This document shows, one piece after another, positions 1-6,556 of a stretch of 7,086 bases of DNA. The notes under the pieces were generated by a model, which had not been told where the DNA came from, made no database searches, and saw only the letters and a list, made by a program, of their open reading frames with translations. Made by a program: the position numbers and the translations under genes. This stretch comes from Heritagella sp051881655. Lineage in GTDB: Bacteria > Bacillota > Clostridia > Oscillospirales > Acutalibacteraceae. The DNA lies in assembly GCA_051881655.1 (NCBI GenBank), contig JBJEQH010000208.1, positions 1 to 7,086 on the forward strand, written 5' to 3'. The first letter of the stretch is position 1, and each line of letters starts with the position of its first letter.

Positions 1-677
1 GGGCCAGCCTGTATATCCGCCCCTTCACCATCGCAACGGACGTGGGCCTGGGCGTACATGCGTCTCATCTGTATAAATTCATGATTATCTGCGCTCCCTC
101 CGGTGCGTATTATGCCGAGGGCATCAACCCGGTGCGCATCTATGTCGAGGATGACTACATCCGTGCCGCGCCCGGCCTGACCGGTTTTGTCAAGTGCGGC
201 GGCAACTATGCGGCTTCGATCAAGGCCGGCGAGCTGGCCGAGGAGAAGGGCTTCTCCCAGGTGCTGTGGCTGGACGGCGTCGAGCGCAAGTATGTGGAAG
301 AAGTGGGTTCGATGAACATCTTCTTCAAAATCGACGGCAAAATCTACACCGCCGCCACCGTGGGCACGGTTCTGCCCGGCGTAACCCGCCGCAGCTGCAT
401 CGAGCTGATGAAGGACTGGGGTTATGAGGTGATCGAGGGCAAGCTGGCCATCCAGACGATCATGGAGGCTTCCCGTGCGGGCAAGCTGGAGGAAGTGTTC
501 GGCACCGGTACGGCGGCCGTTGTCAGCCCGGTCAAAGAGCTGGTCTATGAGGGCGAGTCCGCGTTCATCGGCGACGGCAAGATCGGCCCGCTGACCCAGA
601 AGCTGTATGATACCCTGACGGGCATCCAGTGGGGCAAGATCGAGGACACCAAGGGCTGGACGGTTCCGGTCTGCTGA
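1..677 (+). CDS. ilvE: Branched-chain amino acid aminotransferase, 3' part
   Basis: PLP enzyme moving the amino group between leucine, isoleucine or valine and 2-oxoglutarate, the last step of their synthesis and first of their breakdown; cytosolic. The gene runs in from the left edge (frame open from base 3), so the N-terminal third is missing; 224 codons remain of a family usually near 340. Visible hallmarks of the eukaryote-like (BCAT group II) branch are SLYIRPF at the edge, the SGAYY segment, the PLP lysine in KCGGNYAAS (Lys codon 192-194), the conserved Glu in EEVGSMN (codon 300-302), VLPGVTRRS, and the phosphate/substrate-binding FGTGTAAVVSPV near the end. It ends in TGA just before a hairpin terminator. 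The GTG at 42 is an internal valine, not a start. D-amino-acid or aminodeoxychorismate lyases of the same fold are unlikely because the GGNYAAS and EVGSMN motifs are BCAT-specific. Family assignment is strong; substrate preference is inferred. Confidence 0.95.
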   Translation, partial: ASLYIRPFTIATDVGLGVHASHLYKFMIICAPSGAYYAEGINPVRIYVEDDYIRAAPGLTGFVKCGGNYAASIKAGELAEEKGFSQVLWLDGVERKYVEEVGSMNIFFKIDGKIYTAATVGTVLPGVTRRSCIELMKDWGYEVIEGKLAIQTIMEASRAGKLEEVFGTGTAAVVSPVKELVYEGESAFIGDGKIGPLTQKLYDTLTGIQWGKIEDTKGWTVPVC

Positions 678-700
678 TTTTTTCCAAAACCAGAGGGAAG

Positions 701-737
701 AAAAGGCTCTCCTGTGAAAAACAGGAGGGCCTTTTTT
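701..737 (+). terminator. Intrinsic terminator, probably bidirectional
   Basis: A 15-bp stem (701-715 with 721-735, one G-T wobble) has a five-base GAAAA loop and is followed by a T run (732-737). It lies 24 bases after the aminotransferase stop. The left arm begins with AAAA preceded by a purine-rich stretch, so read on the - strand the hairpin also ends in TTTT; it can serve the convergent hydrolase gene that ends at 757. Confidence 0.88.
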
Positions 738-756
738 CGTGCGCCGGGGGAAACCG

Positions 757-2010
757 TCAGGAAAAAACCTTCTCCAGCTCCTCCCGTTCCGCCTGGCACT
801 GGGTGGAAATCAGCTGCTCCCAGGAGTAAAAGCAGAAGCCGCTGCACGACAGCGCCCGCCCGGTCTCCACCTGGGAGCGCAGAATGTCGGAGGCGTGCAG
901 CCAGGTCCCCCCGTCGGCATCGGTCCCGGCCTTGTAAGCGGCCAGCCCGAAATACAGGGTCACATGGCTGCCCTGGGTCAGCTCCGCCCAGGTCCCGGCG
1001 GTCTGCGAGAAGGGCAGCACCGGGTTCTCGTCGTTGACGTACAGCTGGGGGCACAGGGTGTCGATATACCCGGGCACCGAGCACCAGGCGGCCACGTCGG
1101 CCCCCATGGCGGAATCGTTTGCGAGGTTCCCCTGGGGGCTGATTCCGAACACCACATCGGGGTTGGCGGCCTTGATTTTCTGATAGCACAGGGAGACAAG
1201 GGCGTTGATGTTGGCCGTGCGCCACTGGGACAGGGACAGGGGCGTGCCGCTTTTTTCGGCCCCGGTGCGGTAGGCCTCGTATTCCTCCTGATCGAAGGCT
1301 GATTCGGTGGTGGGATAGAAGTAGTCGTCAAATTCGATCCCGTCCACCTCATAGTGCGCCGCGATCTCGGCGGCCCCCTCGGCGATATAGGTGCGCACCT
1401 CCTCATAGGCCGGGTTCATGTACCTAGCGCCGTCCCACTCCACGGTATAGCGCAGGGTGCCGCTCTGCGTCTGCCACTGCACCGCCGGGTTGTCCGGGGC
1501 CAGGGCTTCGGGGGTGGAGGCGGTTTTCACCCGCAGGGGATTGACCCAGGCGTAGATCTGCAGACCGGCCGCGTGGCATTTCTCCACCAGAATGGCCAGG
1601 GGGTCAAATCCCGGGTCCTGTCCCTGGGTTCCGGTCAGGATATGGCTCCACGGGTAGTAATCGGAGGGGTACAGGGCATCCCCGAAGGGGCGCACCTGCG
1701 CGAAAACCGCGTTCAGATGCATGTCCCGGCAGGTGGACACGATGGCGTCCACCCGCTCCCGGAAGGCGTCTTCCCCCTGCACGCTCAGCGCCATATAGGG
1801 CACCCACACGCCCCGCATCTCCTCCGCCTTTTCGGCGGGGGCGCTCTCCTGAGTCCCGGCAGGGGCGGGGGAAGAGGAGGAGGGGGAAGCGGCGGCGGGC
1901 TCCGATTGAACCGACCGGGTCAGGGCCACGGCGCCGCCCAGCAGAAAAACCGCCAGCAGGAAAACCGCGGTGGTATACCGCGGACGAAGACGAACAATAT
2001 GACTTTTCAC
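757..2010 (-). CDS. Family 10 glycosyl-hydrolase-like protein (DUF187/GHL10, YngK-like), membrane-anchored or secreted
   Basis: A 417-residue extracytoplasmic protein. Residues 1-11 are basic, 14-30 form one hydrophobic segment with no lipobox cysteine, and 36-62 are a Ala/Ser/Pro-rich linker, so it is a signal peptide or an uncleaved anchor with the enzyme outside the cell. The catalytic-type TIM barrel starts at MRGVWV (65-70) and carries family signatures: NAVFAQVRPFGDALYPS (100-116), PGFDPL (133-138), the YAWVNPLRV strand (153-161), GIEFDDYFYP (224-233, likely active-site acidic cluster) and FGISPQG (288-294). These match DUF187/GHL10 proteins such as B. subtilis YngK. True substrates of the family are poorly known; cell-wall or other glycans are plausible. 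The start is GTG at 2010, chosen because GGAAGG lies 7 bases upstream (2018-2023) and the signal segment follows directly. It is divergent from the DUF1294 gene and convergent with the aminotransferase gene. A weak - strand promoter (TATCAT, complement of 2069-2074, with CTGTGG 17 bases upstream) is possible. Confidence 0.9.
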   Translation of the reverse strand: MKSHIVRLRPRYTTAVFLLAVFLLGGAVALTRSVQSEPAAASPSSSSPAPAGTQESAPAEKAEEMRGVWVPYMALSVQGEDAFRERVDAIVSTCRDMHLNAVFAQVRPFGDALYPSDYYPWSHILTGTQGQDPGFDPLAILVEKCHAAGLQIYAWVNPLRVKTASTPEALAPDNPAVQWQTQSGTLRYTVEWDGARYMNPAYEEVRTYIAEGAAEIAAHYEVDGIEFDDYFYPTTESAFDQEEYEAYRTGAEKSGTPLSLSQWRTANINALVSLCYQKIKAANPDVVFGISPQGNLANDSAMGADVAAWCSVPGYIDTLCPQLYVNDENPVLPFSQTAGTWAELTQGSHVTLYFGLAAYKAGTDADGGTWLHASDILRSQVETGRALSCSGFCFYSWEQLISTQCQAEREELEKVFS

Positions 2011-2043
2011 AGGCAGACCTTCCTTTCCCGTTCCTTTCTTTGT

Positions 2044-2073
2044 TTGACAGCATCCCCATGGACATGCTATGAT
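2044..2073 (+). promoter_or_regulatory. Sigma-A-type promoter with extended -10
   Basis: A consensus -35 TTGACA (2044-2049) and a -10 TATGAT (2068-2073) are separated by 18 bases, with TG at 2065-2066 one base before the -10 (extended -10 form). Transcription should start near 2080 and read into the DUF1294 and HAD genes, giving a 5' leader of about 70 bases. Confidence 0.75.
2049..2068. promoter_or_regulatory. Operator-like 20-bp imperfect palindrome within the promoter spacer
   Basis: The segment reads AGCAT, two bases, CCATGG, two bases, ATGCT; 16 of its 20 positions are dyad-symmetric. It occupies the space between the -35 and -10 boxes of the + strand promoter, where a bound dimeric repressor would block RNA polymerase. 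It also lies next to the possible - strand -10 of the divergent hydrolase gene, so one regulator could control both directions. No regulator gene is visible in the window. Binding is inferred from symmetry and position only. Confidence 0.4.
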
Positions 2074-2120
2074 AGACCAAAAACCTTTCTGCCACAGGAT
2101 ATGACCGGGGAAGGAGGTTT

Positions 2121-2228
2121 ATGACGGGAAAAAGAGGGGGAAACAAAAATGCCGCCTGTGTGGATACCGGTTCTTGTCTATCTGGGCGTTCTCAGCCTGC
2201 TGGCCGTGATTCTCACGGTACTGGATAA
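2121..2228 (+). CDS. Possible 35-codon leader ORF overlapping the DUF1294 start
   Basis: ATG at 2121 opens a 35-codon frame ending in TAA at 2226-2228. It overlaps the first 80 bases of the DUF1294 gene in another frame. The best Shine-Dalgarno of the region, AAGGAGG (2111-2117), is only three bases before this ATG, closer than the usual 5-9. The peptide is Gly/Lys/Ser-rich, resembles nothing I recognise, and in its overlapping part is largely dictated by the DUF1294 codons. It could be a regulatory leader ORF or translational coupler, or an unused start with the AAGGAGG acting as a standby ribosome site. Existence as an expressed peptide is uncertain. Confidence 0.2.
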   Translation: MTGKRGGNKNAACVDTGSCLSGRSQPAGRDSHGTG

Positions 2229-2430
2229 AAAGCGGGCGCAAAACGGGAAATGGCGCATCCGCGAGAGCACCCTGCTGCTCGTTTCCGCGCTGGGCGGATC
2301 GCTGGCCATGTACCTCACCATGCGGAGCATTCACCACAAAACTCGCCACAAAAAATTCATGATCGGCATTCCGGTCATTCTGGTGCTGCAGGGGCTGCTG
2401 GCGGCCGCCTGCTTTTTCTGGTGGGGCTGA
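2149..2430 (+). CDS. DUF1294 small integral membrane protein
   Basis: A 93-residue protein of the DUF1294 family (Pfam PF06961), whose molecular role is not established. Hydrophobic segments lie near residues 5-25, 41-59 and 70-91, with a basic cytoplasmic-type loop between the first two. Family signatures are visible: DKKRAQNGKWRIRE (26-39), the LGGS turn (48-51), the HHKTRHKKF stretch (62-70) and GIP (73-75). Length is typical of the family. The ATG at 2149 is chosen because homologues begin directly with the first membrane segment; a GAGGGGG Shine-Dalgarno (2134-2140) lies 8 bases upstream. A stronger AAGGAGG further upstream serves another frame. The HAD gene begins 19 bases after the stop with no terminator between, so the two are probably cotranscribed from the promoter at 2044-2073. 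Confidence 0.9.
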   Translation: MPPVWIPVLVYLGVLSLLAVILTVLDKKRAQNGKWRIRESTLLLVSALGGSLAMYLTMRSIHHKTRHKKFMIGIPVILVLQGLLAAACFFWWG

Positions 2431-2449
2431 CGGGAGAGGAGAGAGTGCG

Positions 2450-3136
2450 GTGTCTGGCTATAAAATTCTGCTGTTTGACAATGACGGAACCCTGATGGAT
2501 TTTGAAAAAGCACAGGAGCAGGCCTTAAAGCTGACCTGCGGAGAAATGGGGGCTCCCTACGGGGAAGAGGTGCGTTCTGCCTACAGCCGGATCAACGACG
2601 GCTGGTGGAAGCGGATGGAAAAGGGCGAGTGCGTAAAGGACGAGCTGCAGATCGGCCGCTTTGCCGATTTTACGCGGGCGTTCGCCTTTCCGGGGGATCC
2701 GGCGGAGTGGAACCGCCGGTATATGGAGAACCTGGGGAAGGGGTCATTCCTTCTGCCGCAGGCCGAAGAGGTGTGCCGCGTGCTCAGCCGCCGGTACCGG
2801 CTGTATGTGGTGACCAACGGGGTGGCCGTCACCCAGTACCGCAGGATTCAGCATAGTGCCTATTTCCCCTATATTCAGGGGATCTTTGTCTCGGAGGAGG
2901 CGGGCGCCCCGAAGCCGTCCCGGGCGTATTTTGACTATGTATTCTCCCGCCTGCCCGGTGAAAAACCGGAGGATATGCTCCTGATCGGGGACAGCCCCTC
3001 GGCCGATCTGCTGGGGGCCAACCGCGCGGGGATCGACTGCTGCTGGTATAATCCCCGGGGATTGGATCTGCCCGCGGGGGTTTCCTGTTCGTTTCAGATC
3101 CGCTCACTGTCCGAGCTGATCGAAAAGCTGGCATAG
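2450..3136 (+). CDS. HAD-superfamily phosphatase, YjjG/YfnB-like 5'-nucleotidase
   Basis: A 228-residue soluble HAD hydrolase. All four motifs are present: I, FDNDGTL with nucleophile Asp10 and acid/base Asp12; II, VVTNG with Thr122; III, Lys155 in APKPS; IV, IGDSPSADLLGANRAGID with Asp181 and Asp186. A helical cap (about residues 18-95) sits between motifs I and II. The DF after motif I, the TNG motif II and the GANRAGIDCCWYNP ending of motif IV are features of the YjjG/YfnB (TIGR02254-like) branch. E. coli YjjG dephosphorylates pyrimidine nucleoside monophosphates including non-canonical ones, so a house-cleaning nucleotidase role is likely; the substrate here is inferred. Start is GTG at 2450, supported by AGGAGA (2437-2442) seven bases upstream and by motif I lying at the usual distance. 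It is the second gene after DUF1294 and is closed by the terminator at 3153. A phosphoglycolate-phosphatase or other HAD activity cannot be excluded. Confidence 0.92.
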   Translation: MSGYKILLFDNDGTLMDFEKAQEQALKLTCGEMGAPYGEEVRSAYSRINDGWWKRMEKGECVKDELQIGRFADFTRAFAFPGDPAEWNRRYMENLGKGSFLLPQAEEVCRVLSRRYRLYVVTNGVAVTQYRRIQHSAYFPYIQGIFVSEEAGAPKPSRAYFDYVFSRLPGEKPEDMLLIGDSPSADLLGANRAGIDCCWYNPRGLDLPAGVSCSFQIRSLSELIEKLA

Positions 3137-3152
3137 GGGAACCAAAAACGGA

Positions 3153-3190
3153 AAAAAGCCGGAGAGGAAATTCTTCCTCTCCGGCTTTTT
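3153..3190. terminator. Strong bidirectional intrinsic terminator
   Basis: A perfect 17-bp stem (3153-3169 with 3174-3190) has a four-base loop ATTC. The outer five pairs are A:T, so both strands end in a T run following a GC-rich core (GCCGGAGAGG). It lies between the convergent HAD gene (stop at 3136) and mtaB (stop at 3220) and can end transcription from both sides. Confidence 0.93.
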
Positions 3191-3219
3191 GCGATGTACG
3201 GCAAAACAGAATCCGTCGG

Positions 3220-4509
3220 TTATACGAGGGTGCCCACGCACCACTCCTCTTCCCGGGCGGACAGACGGACCGGCCGGATCTGCCCGGCAAGGGGGGTGCC
3301 GCTCTCCACGCGCACGGGGGTGTAGTTGGGGGTATAGCCCTCCCAGCGGCCGTCCCGGGTGGTCTGCTCGAACAATACCGGCTGTACCAGCCCCACCTGG
3401 CTCTCCAAAAAGGCCCGCTGGGTCTCCCGGGTGACGGCGATCATCCGGCGGCTGCGCGCTTCCTTGTCCGCATTTTTCACCTGATCGGGGAAGGTGTCGG
3501 CCCGGGTCCCGCGGCGGCGGGAGTACATGAAAACGTGAACCTTGGCAAAGGCGGTCTCTTCGGCAAACCGCAGGCTCTCCTCAAATTCCCCGTCGGTCTC
3601 CCCGGCAAAGCCCACCATGATGTCGGTGGTAATGGCGCAGTTGGGGAAAGCCCGGCGCAGATCCTCCACAATGCGGCGGTACTCGGCGGTGTCATAGTGG
3701 CGGTTCATGCGGCGCAGGGTCGCATCGCAGCCGCTCTGCAGGCTGAGGTGAAACTGCGGGCACAGCTTTTCCTGCCGGGCCAGCCGCGCGATGACATCGG
3801 GCGAGAGCTGTTCGGGCTCCAGCGAACCCAGCCGCACCCGGCAGATCCCGGGCACCCGGCAGGCGGCCTCCACCGCGTCGCACAGCGTCAGCCCCAGCTC
3901 CTGCCCGTAGGCCGACAGGTTAATCCCGGTCAGCACCACCTCGCGGTATCCGTTTTCCCCGATCTGCCGCAGCTCGGCCTGCAGATCCTCCATGCTCTTC
4001 GAGCGCACCCGCCCCCGGGCGTAGGGGATGATGCAGTAGGAGCAGAAGCGGTTGCATCCGTCCTCGATTTTCAGGAAAGCGCGGGTGCGCTCAAAGAAGG
4101 TGTGCACCTGCATTTTTTCAAAAACCTCGCCGCTTTCGTGGGGGGCGATGTCGATCACCCGGTCATGGGTGCGCAGAAATTGCAGAATGTCCTCCCCGAG
4201 GGCCGAGCGGTTGGCGTTTCCCAGCACGATATCGGCCTCCAGCAGGGCGGCCGATTCCTCGGGGAACGCCTGGGGCATACAGCCGGTCAGCACAATCACG
4301 CTGTCCGGGTTCTCCCGGCGGGCATGGCGCACGCTCTGGCGCACCTTCTGGTCGCTGGTGGCGGTCACCGTGCAGGAATTGATCACCACGATGTCCGGCT
4401 TCTCCCCTTTGGCACAGGCGGAAAAGCCCTCGCGGCACAGCTGTTCCAGCATAACCTGCGATTCATACTGATTCACTTTGCATCCCAGCGTGATCATGGA
4501 TACTTTCAT
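3220..4509 (-). CDS. mtaB: tRNA (N6-threonylcarbamoyladenosine(37)-C2)-methylthiotransferase MtaB
   Basis: Radical-SAM enzyme adding a methylthio group to t6A37 to give ms2t6A in tRNAs reading ANN codons, which stabilises codon pairing and frame. The 429 residues show the full layout. The N-terminal UPF0004 domain has three [4Fe-4S] cysteines: Cys10 (TLGCKVNQYES), Cys46 (INSCTVT) and Cys77 (LTGCMPQ). The radical-SAM barrel has CNRFCSYC (Cys152, 156, 159), GINLSAYG (195-202), LSLQSGCD (255-262) and IMVGFAGET (297-305). The C-terminal TRAM domain spans about 365-429. The C-terminal HVFMYSRRRGTRA pattern and KVNQYES favour MtaB (B. subtilis YqeV type) over MiaB or RimO. Start is ATG at 4509: it gives the standard MKVSMITLGC beginning and has GAAGGG (4519-4524) nine bases upstream. 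The open frame extends to 4620 only by running into the ABC-F gene. That gene lies 56 bases upstream without a visible terminator or good promoter, so cotranscription is likely. Confidence 0.95.
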   Translation of the reverse strand: MKVSMITLGCKVNQYESQVMLEQLCREGFSACAKGEKPDIVVINSCTVTATSDQKVRQSVRHARRENPDSVIVLTGCMPQAFPEESAALLEADIVLGNANRSALGEDILQFLRTHDRVIDIAPHESGEVFEKMQVHTFFERTRAFLKIEDGCNRFCSYCIIPYARGRVRSKSMEDLQAELRQIGENGYREVVLTGINLSAYGQELGLTLCDAVEAACRVPGICRVRLGSLEPEQLSPDVIARLARQEKLCPQFHLSLQSGCDATLRRMNRHYDTAEYRRIVEDLRRAFPNCAITTDIMVGFAGETDGEFEESLRFAEETAFAKVHVFMYSRRRGTRADTFPDQVKNADKEARSRRMIAVTRETQRAFLESQVGLVQPVLFEQTTRDGRWEGYTPNYTPVRVESGTPLAGQIRPVRLSAREEEWCVGTLV

Positions 4510-4565
4510 ACAATCGATCCCTTCTGTTTCGGTTTTATGGGGAGGGGGAAAGGGGGCGTTTCCAC

Positions 4566-6500
4566 TCAGGACAGGGCGGCCTTCTCCTTTTCCTCCAGCT
4601 GGGCGCTCAGCGCTTCCCATTCGGCCATCAGCCGGTCATTTTCCCGCCGCAATTCTTCCATGCGGGCCGAGAGCTCCATGGCTTTCTCAAAATCCGCCGC
4701 CGTATCCGGCTCCTGCAGGGCCCGGGCACACGCAGCCATGGCCTCGTCGGTCTCCTCGATGCGCTCCTCGGTTTTGCGCACGGCGGTGCGCATCCGGCGC
4801 AGTTCGGCCTCCTGCTCCTTGCGCTGTTTATAGAGGTTGATTTTCGGGGCGGCCTTTTCCTCGTTCTGCCGGGCGGCCTCCTCCTTTTCCCGGCGGGCCT
4901 GCAGAAAATCGTCGTAATTGCCCAGGTATTCGGTGATGCCGCCGTCCTCCAGATAATAGATCCGGTCGGCCAGCTTGTTGATCAGATACCGGTCGTGGGA
5001 GACGATGAGCAGGGTGCCGTCATAGTGGAACAGCGCATCCTCCAGCGCCTCGCACGAGTCGATGTCCAGGTGGTTGGTCGGTTCGTCCAGCAAGAGGAAA
5101 TTCGCCTTTGACAGCATCAGGCGCAGAAGCAGTACCCGGGCCCGCTCCCCGCCGGAGAGAGCGGCCACCGGCTTGAACACATCCTCGCCCTTGAACAGAA
5201 AAACGGCCAGGGCGCTGCGCACCTGGGTTTCGGTCATCTGGGGGTGCAGATTCCAGATGGCGTCGATCACGGTTCCCTCGTTCTGCCCGGTCAGGCTGGT
5301 CTGCAGCTGATCGTAGTACCCCACGTCAATCCCGGCGCCAAACCGCACGTTTCCGCTCTGGGGCTGATATTGCTGCAGCAGGATTTTCAGCAGCGAGGTT
5401 TTGCCGCAGCCGTTGGGCCCCAGAAGGAACACCCGCTCCTGCCGGCTGATCGACAGGTTCACGTTCTCGAACAGCGGTTTTCCGTCAAAGGCCAGCGACA
5501 GATTTTCGGCCATCAGCACGTCGTTGCCGCCCCGCTGGCTGGCGCCGAAGCTGAAATGAATGGAATCGGGGGCCGCGGTGGGGCGCACCAGTGTTTTCTG
5601 CAGCCGCTCGATGGATTTCATCTTGCTGGCAATGGTGCGGTAATTGCGCTCCTGGTTAAACCGCTTCTGCTGTTCGATCATGGCCTGCAGGCGCTTGATC
5701 TCCCGGGTGGTATTCTCGTACACCCGCTGGGCGGTCAGCTGTCCCTCTTCCTTTAAGGTCAGATAGGTGGAATAATTCCCCTTGTACGGGGTCAGCCGGC
5801 CGTATTCCATCTCGAAGGTGCGGTTGGTCACATGATCGAGGAAAAAGCGGTCGTGGGAAATCACCAGATACGCGCCGCTGTATCCGGAGAGAAAATTTTC
5901 CAGCCATTCCACCGAGGGAATGTCCAGGTGGTTGGTCGGTTCGTCCAGCAGCAGCAGGTTCGCCCCGCTGAGCAGCATTTTGGCCAGCTGCAGCTTAGCC
6001 TTCTGCCCGCCGCTGAGCACCCCGATGGGCGCGCCCATCTGCTCGTCGGTAAAGCCCAGCCCCAGCAGGGTGCTGCGGGCCCGGCTTTTATAAGTAAGGC
6101 CGCCCTCCCGGTCAAACTGTTCGTTCAGGCGGAATTGTTCCTCCAGCAGTGCCTGGGGGTTTTCGGGGCGGCCCTGCAGGGCCTTGTTGATCGTATCCAG
6201 CCGCTCTTCCATGGCCGCCAGATGGGAGAAAACCGTCAGTACCTCGTGATAGGCGCTGCGGTGCAGGTCGCGGCACACGTGCTGCTCCATGTAGCCGATC
6301 ACGCAGTCCCGGGCCTTGTAAATCTCCCCGCTTTCGGCGGAATATTCGTCCATCAGCACCTTAAAGAGGGTCGTTTTTCCCGAGCCATTGATGCCCACCA
6401 GCCCCACACGGTCATTTTTCTGGATTTCAAAAGAGACACCGCTGAAAATCACATCGGTGCCAAAGGATTTGGTCAACTGACTGGTACTTAAAAGGGCCAT
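4566..6500 (-). CDS. ABC-F family ATPase (YdiF/Uup-like ribosome-associated protein)
   Basis: A soluble 644-residue protein with two ABC ATPase domains in one chain and no membrane segment, as in ABC-F factors that enter the ribosomal E site and relieve stalled or drug-blocked translation. Domain 1 has Walker A GINGSGKT (36-43), signature LSGGQ (162-166) and Walker B LLLLDEPTNHLD (182-193, catalytic Glu187). The charged helical linker (about 245-310) is the P-site-tRNA-interaction region. Domain 2 has GPNGCGKT (361-368), LSGGE (448-452) and LLLDEPTNHLD (469-479, Glu473). A C-terminal charged coiled coil (about 533-640) with an acidic and basic mix is typical of YdiF/Uup-type members of this length and absent from EttA. 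Start is ATG at 6500, nine bases after AAGGAGA (6510-6516). The frame opens at 6548, but that would place the start almost on the predicted transcription start. Both ATPase sites look intact. Antibiotic resistance cannot be read from sequence; a housekeeping role is more likely. mtaB follows 56 bases downstream. Confidence 0.93.
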   Translation of the reverse strand: MALLSTSQLTKSFGTDVIFSGVSFEIQKNDRVGLVGINGSGKTTLFKVLMDEYSAESGEIYKARDCVIGYMEQHVCRDLHRSAYHEVLTVFSHLAAMEERLDTINKALQGRPENPQALLEEQFRLNEQFDREGGLTYKSRARSTLLGLGFTDEQMGAPIGVLSGGQKAKLQLAKMLLSGANLLLLDEPTNHLDIPSVEWLENFLSGYSGAYLVISHDRFFLDHVTNRTFEMEYGRLTPYKGNYSTYLTLKEEGQLTAQRVYENTTREIKRLQAMIEQQKRFNQERNYRTIASKMKSIERLQKTLVRPTAAPDSIHFSFGASQRGGNDVLMAENLSLAFDGKPLFENVNLSISRQERVFLLGPNGCGKTSLLKILLQQYQPQSGNVRFGAGIDVGYYDQLQTSLTGQNEGTVIDAIWNLHPQMTETQVRSALAVFLFKGEDVFKPVAALSGGERARVLLLRLMLSKANFLLLDEPTNHLDIDSCEALEDALFHYDGTLLIVSHDRYLINKLADRIYYLEDGGITEYLGNYDDFLQARREKEEAARQNEEKAAPKINLYKQRKEQEAELRRMRTAVRKTEERIEETDEAMAACARALQEPDTAADFEKAMELSARMEELRRENDRLMAEWEALSAQLEEKEKAALS

Positions 6501-6556
6501 AACGGGCGATCTCCTTCGTTCCTGCATTTTGCGGCCGCATGCACACAAGTAGTTTT

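Noticed and set aside
545..1225. 226-codon - strand frame across the aminotransferase end, terminator and hydrolase 3' end
   Set aside because: It crosses a terminator and overlaps two real genes on opposite strands; the peptide is not protein-like.
1354..2124. 256-codon + strand frame opposite the N-terminal half of the hydrolase gene
   Set aside because: Gly/His/Arg-rich shadow of a verified gene; it has no motif and would run through the promoter region.
4510..4620. 37-residue N-terminal extension of MtaB
   Set aside because: It overlaps the ABC-F coding end, is not found in the family, and the ATG at 4509 has a good ribosome binding site and the standard N-terminus.
3535..4833. 432-codon open frame on the + strand, antisense to mtaB and the end of the ABC-F gene
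   Set aside because: It has no recognisable domain, is composed of low-complexity Ala/Gly/His/Arg-rich stretches typical of antisense frames in GC-rich genes, and lies opposite two genes with complete catalytic motifs.
5832..6491. 219-codon + strand frame opposite the first ABC domain
   Set aside because: Antisense to invariant Walker and signature sequences; no family resemblance and no separate promoter seen.
6427..6540. 38-codon - strand ORF from ATG 6540 overlapping the ABC-F start, considered as an attenuator leader peptide like those of some drug-inducible ABC-F genes
   Set aside because: It has no Shine-Dalgarno, begins about 10 bases from the predicted transcript start, and there is no alternative-hairpin set in the 50-base leader.
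6531..6542. Adjacent palindromes GCGGCCGC and GCATGC in the ABC-F leader
   Set aside because: Short self-complementary sequences are expected by chance in GC-rich DNA; no hairpin with a loop or wider dyad is formed.
6501..6548. 16-residue N-terminal extension of the ABC-F protein from ATG 6548
   Set aside because: The predicted transcription start is near 6550, so no ribosome binding site would be available; ATG 6500 has AAGGAGA nine bases upstream.
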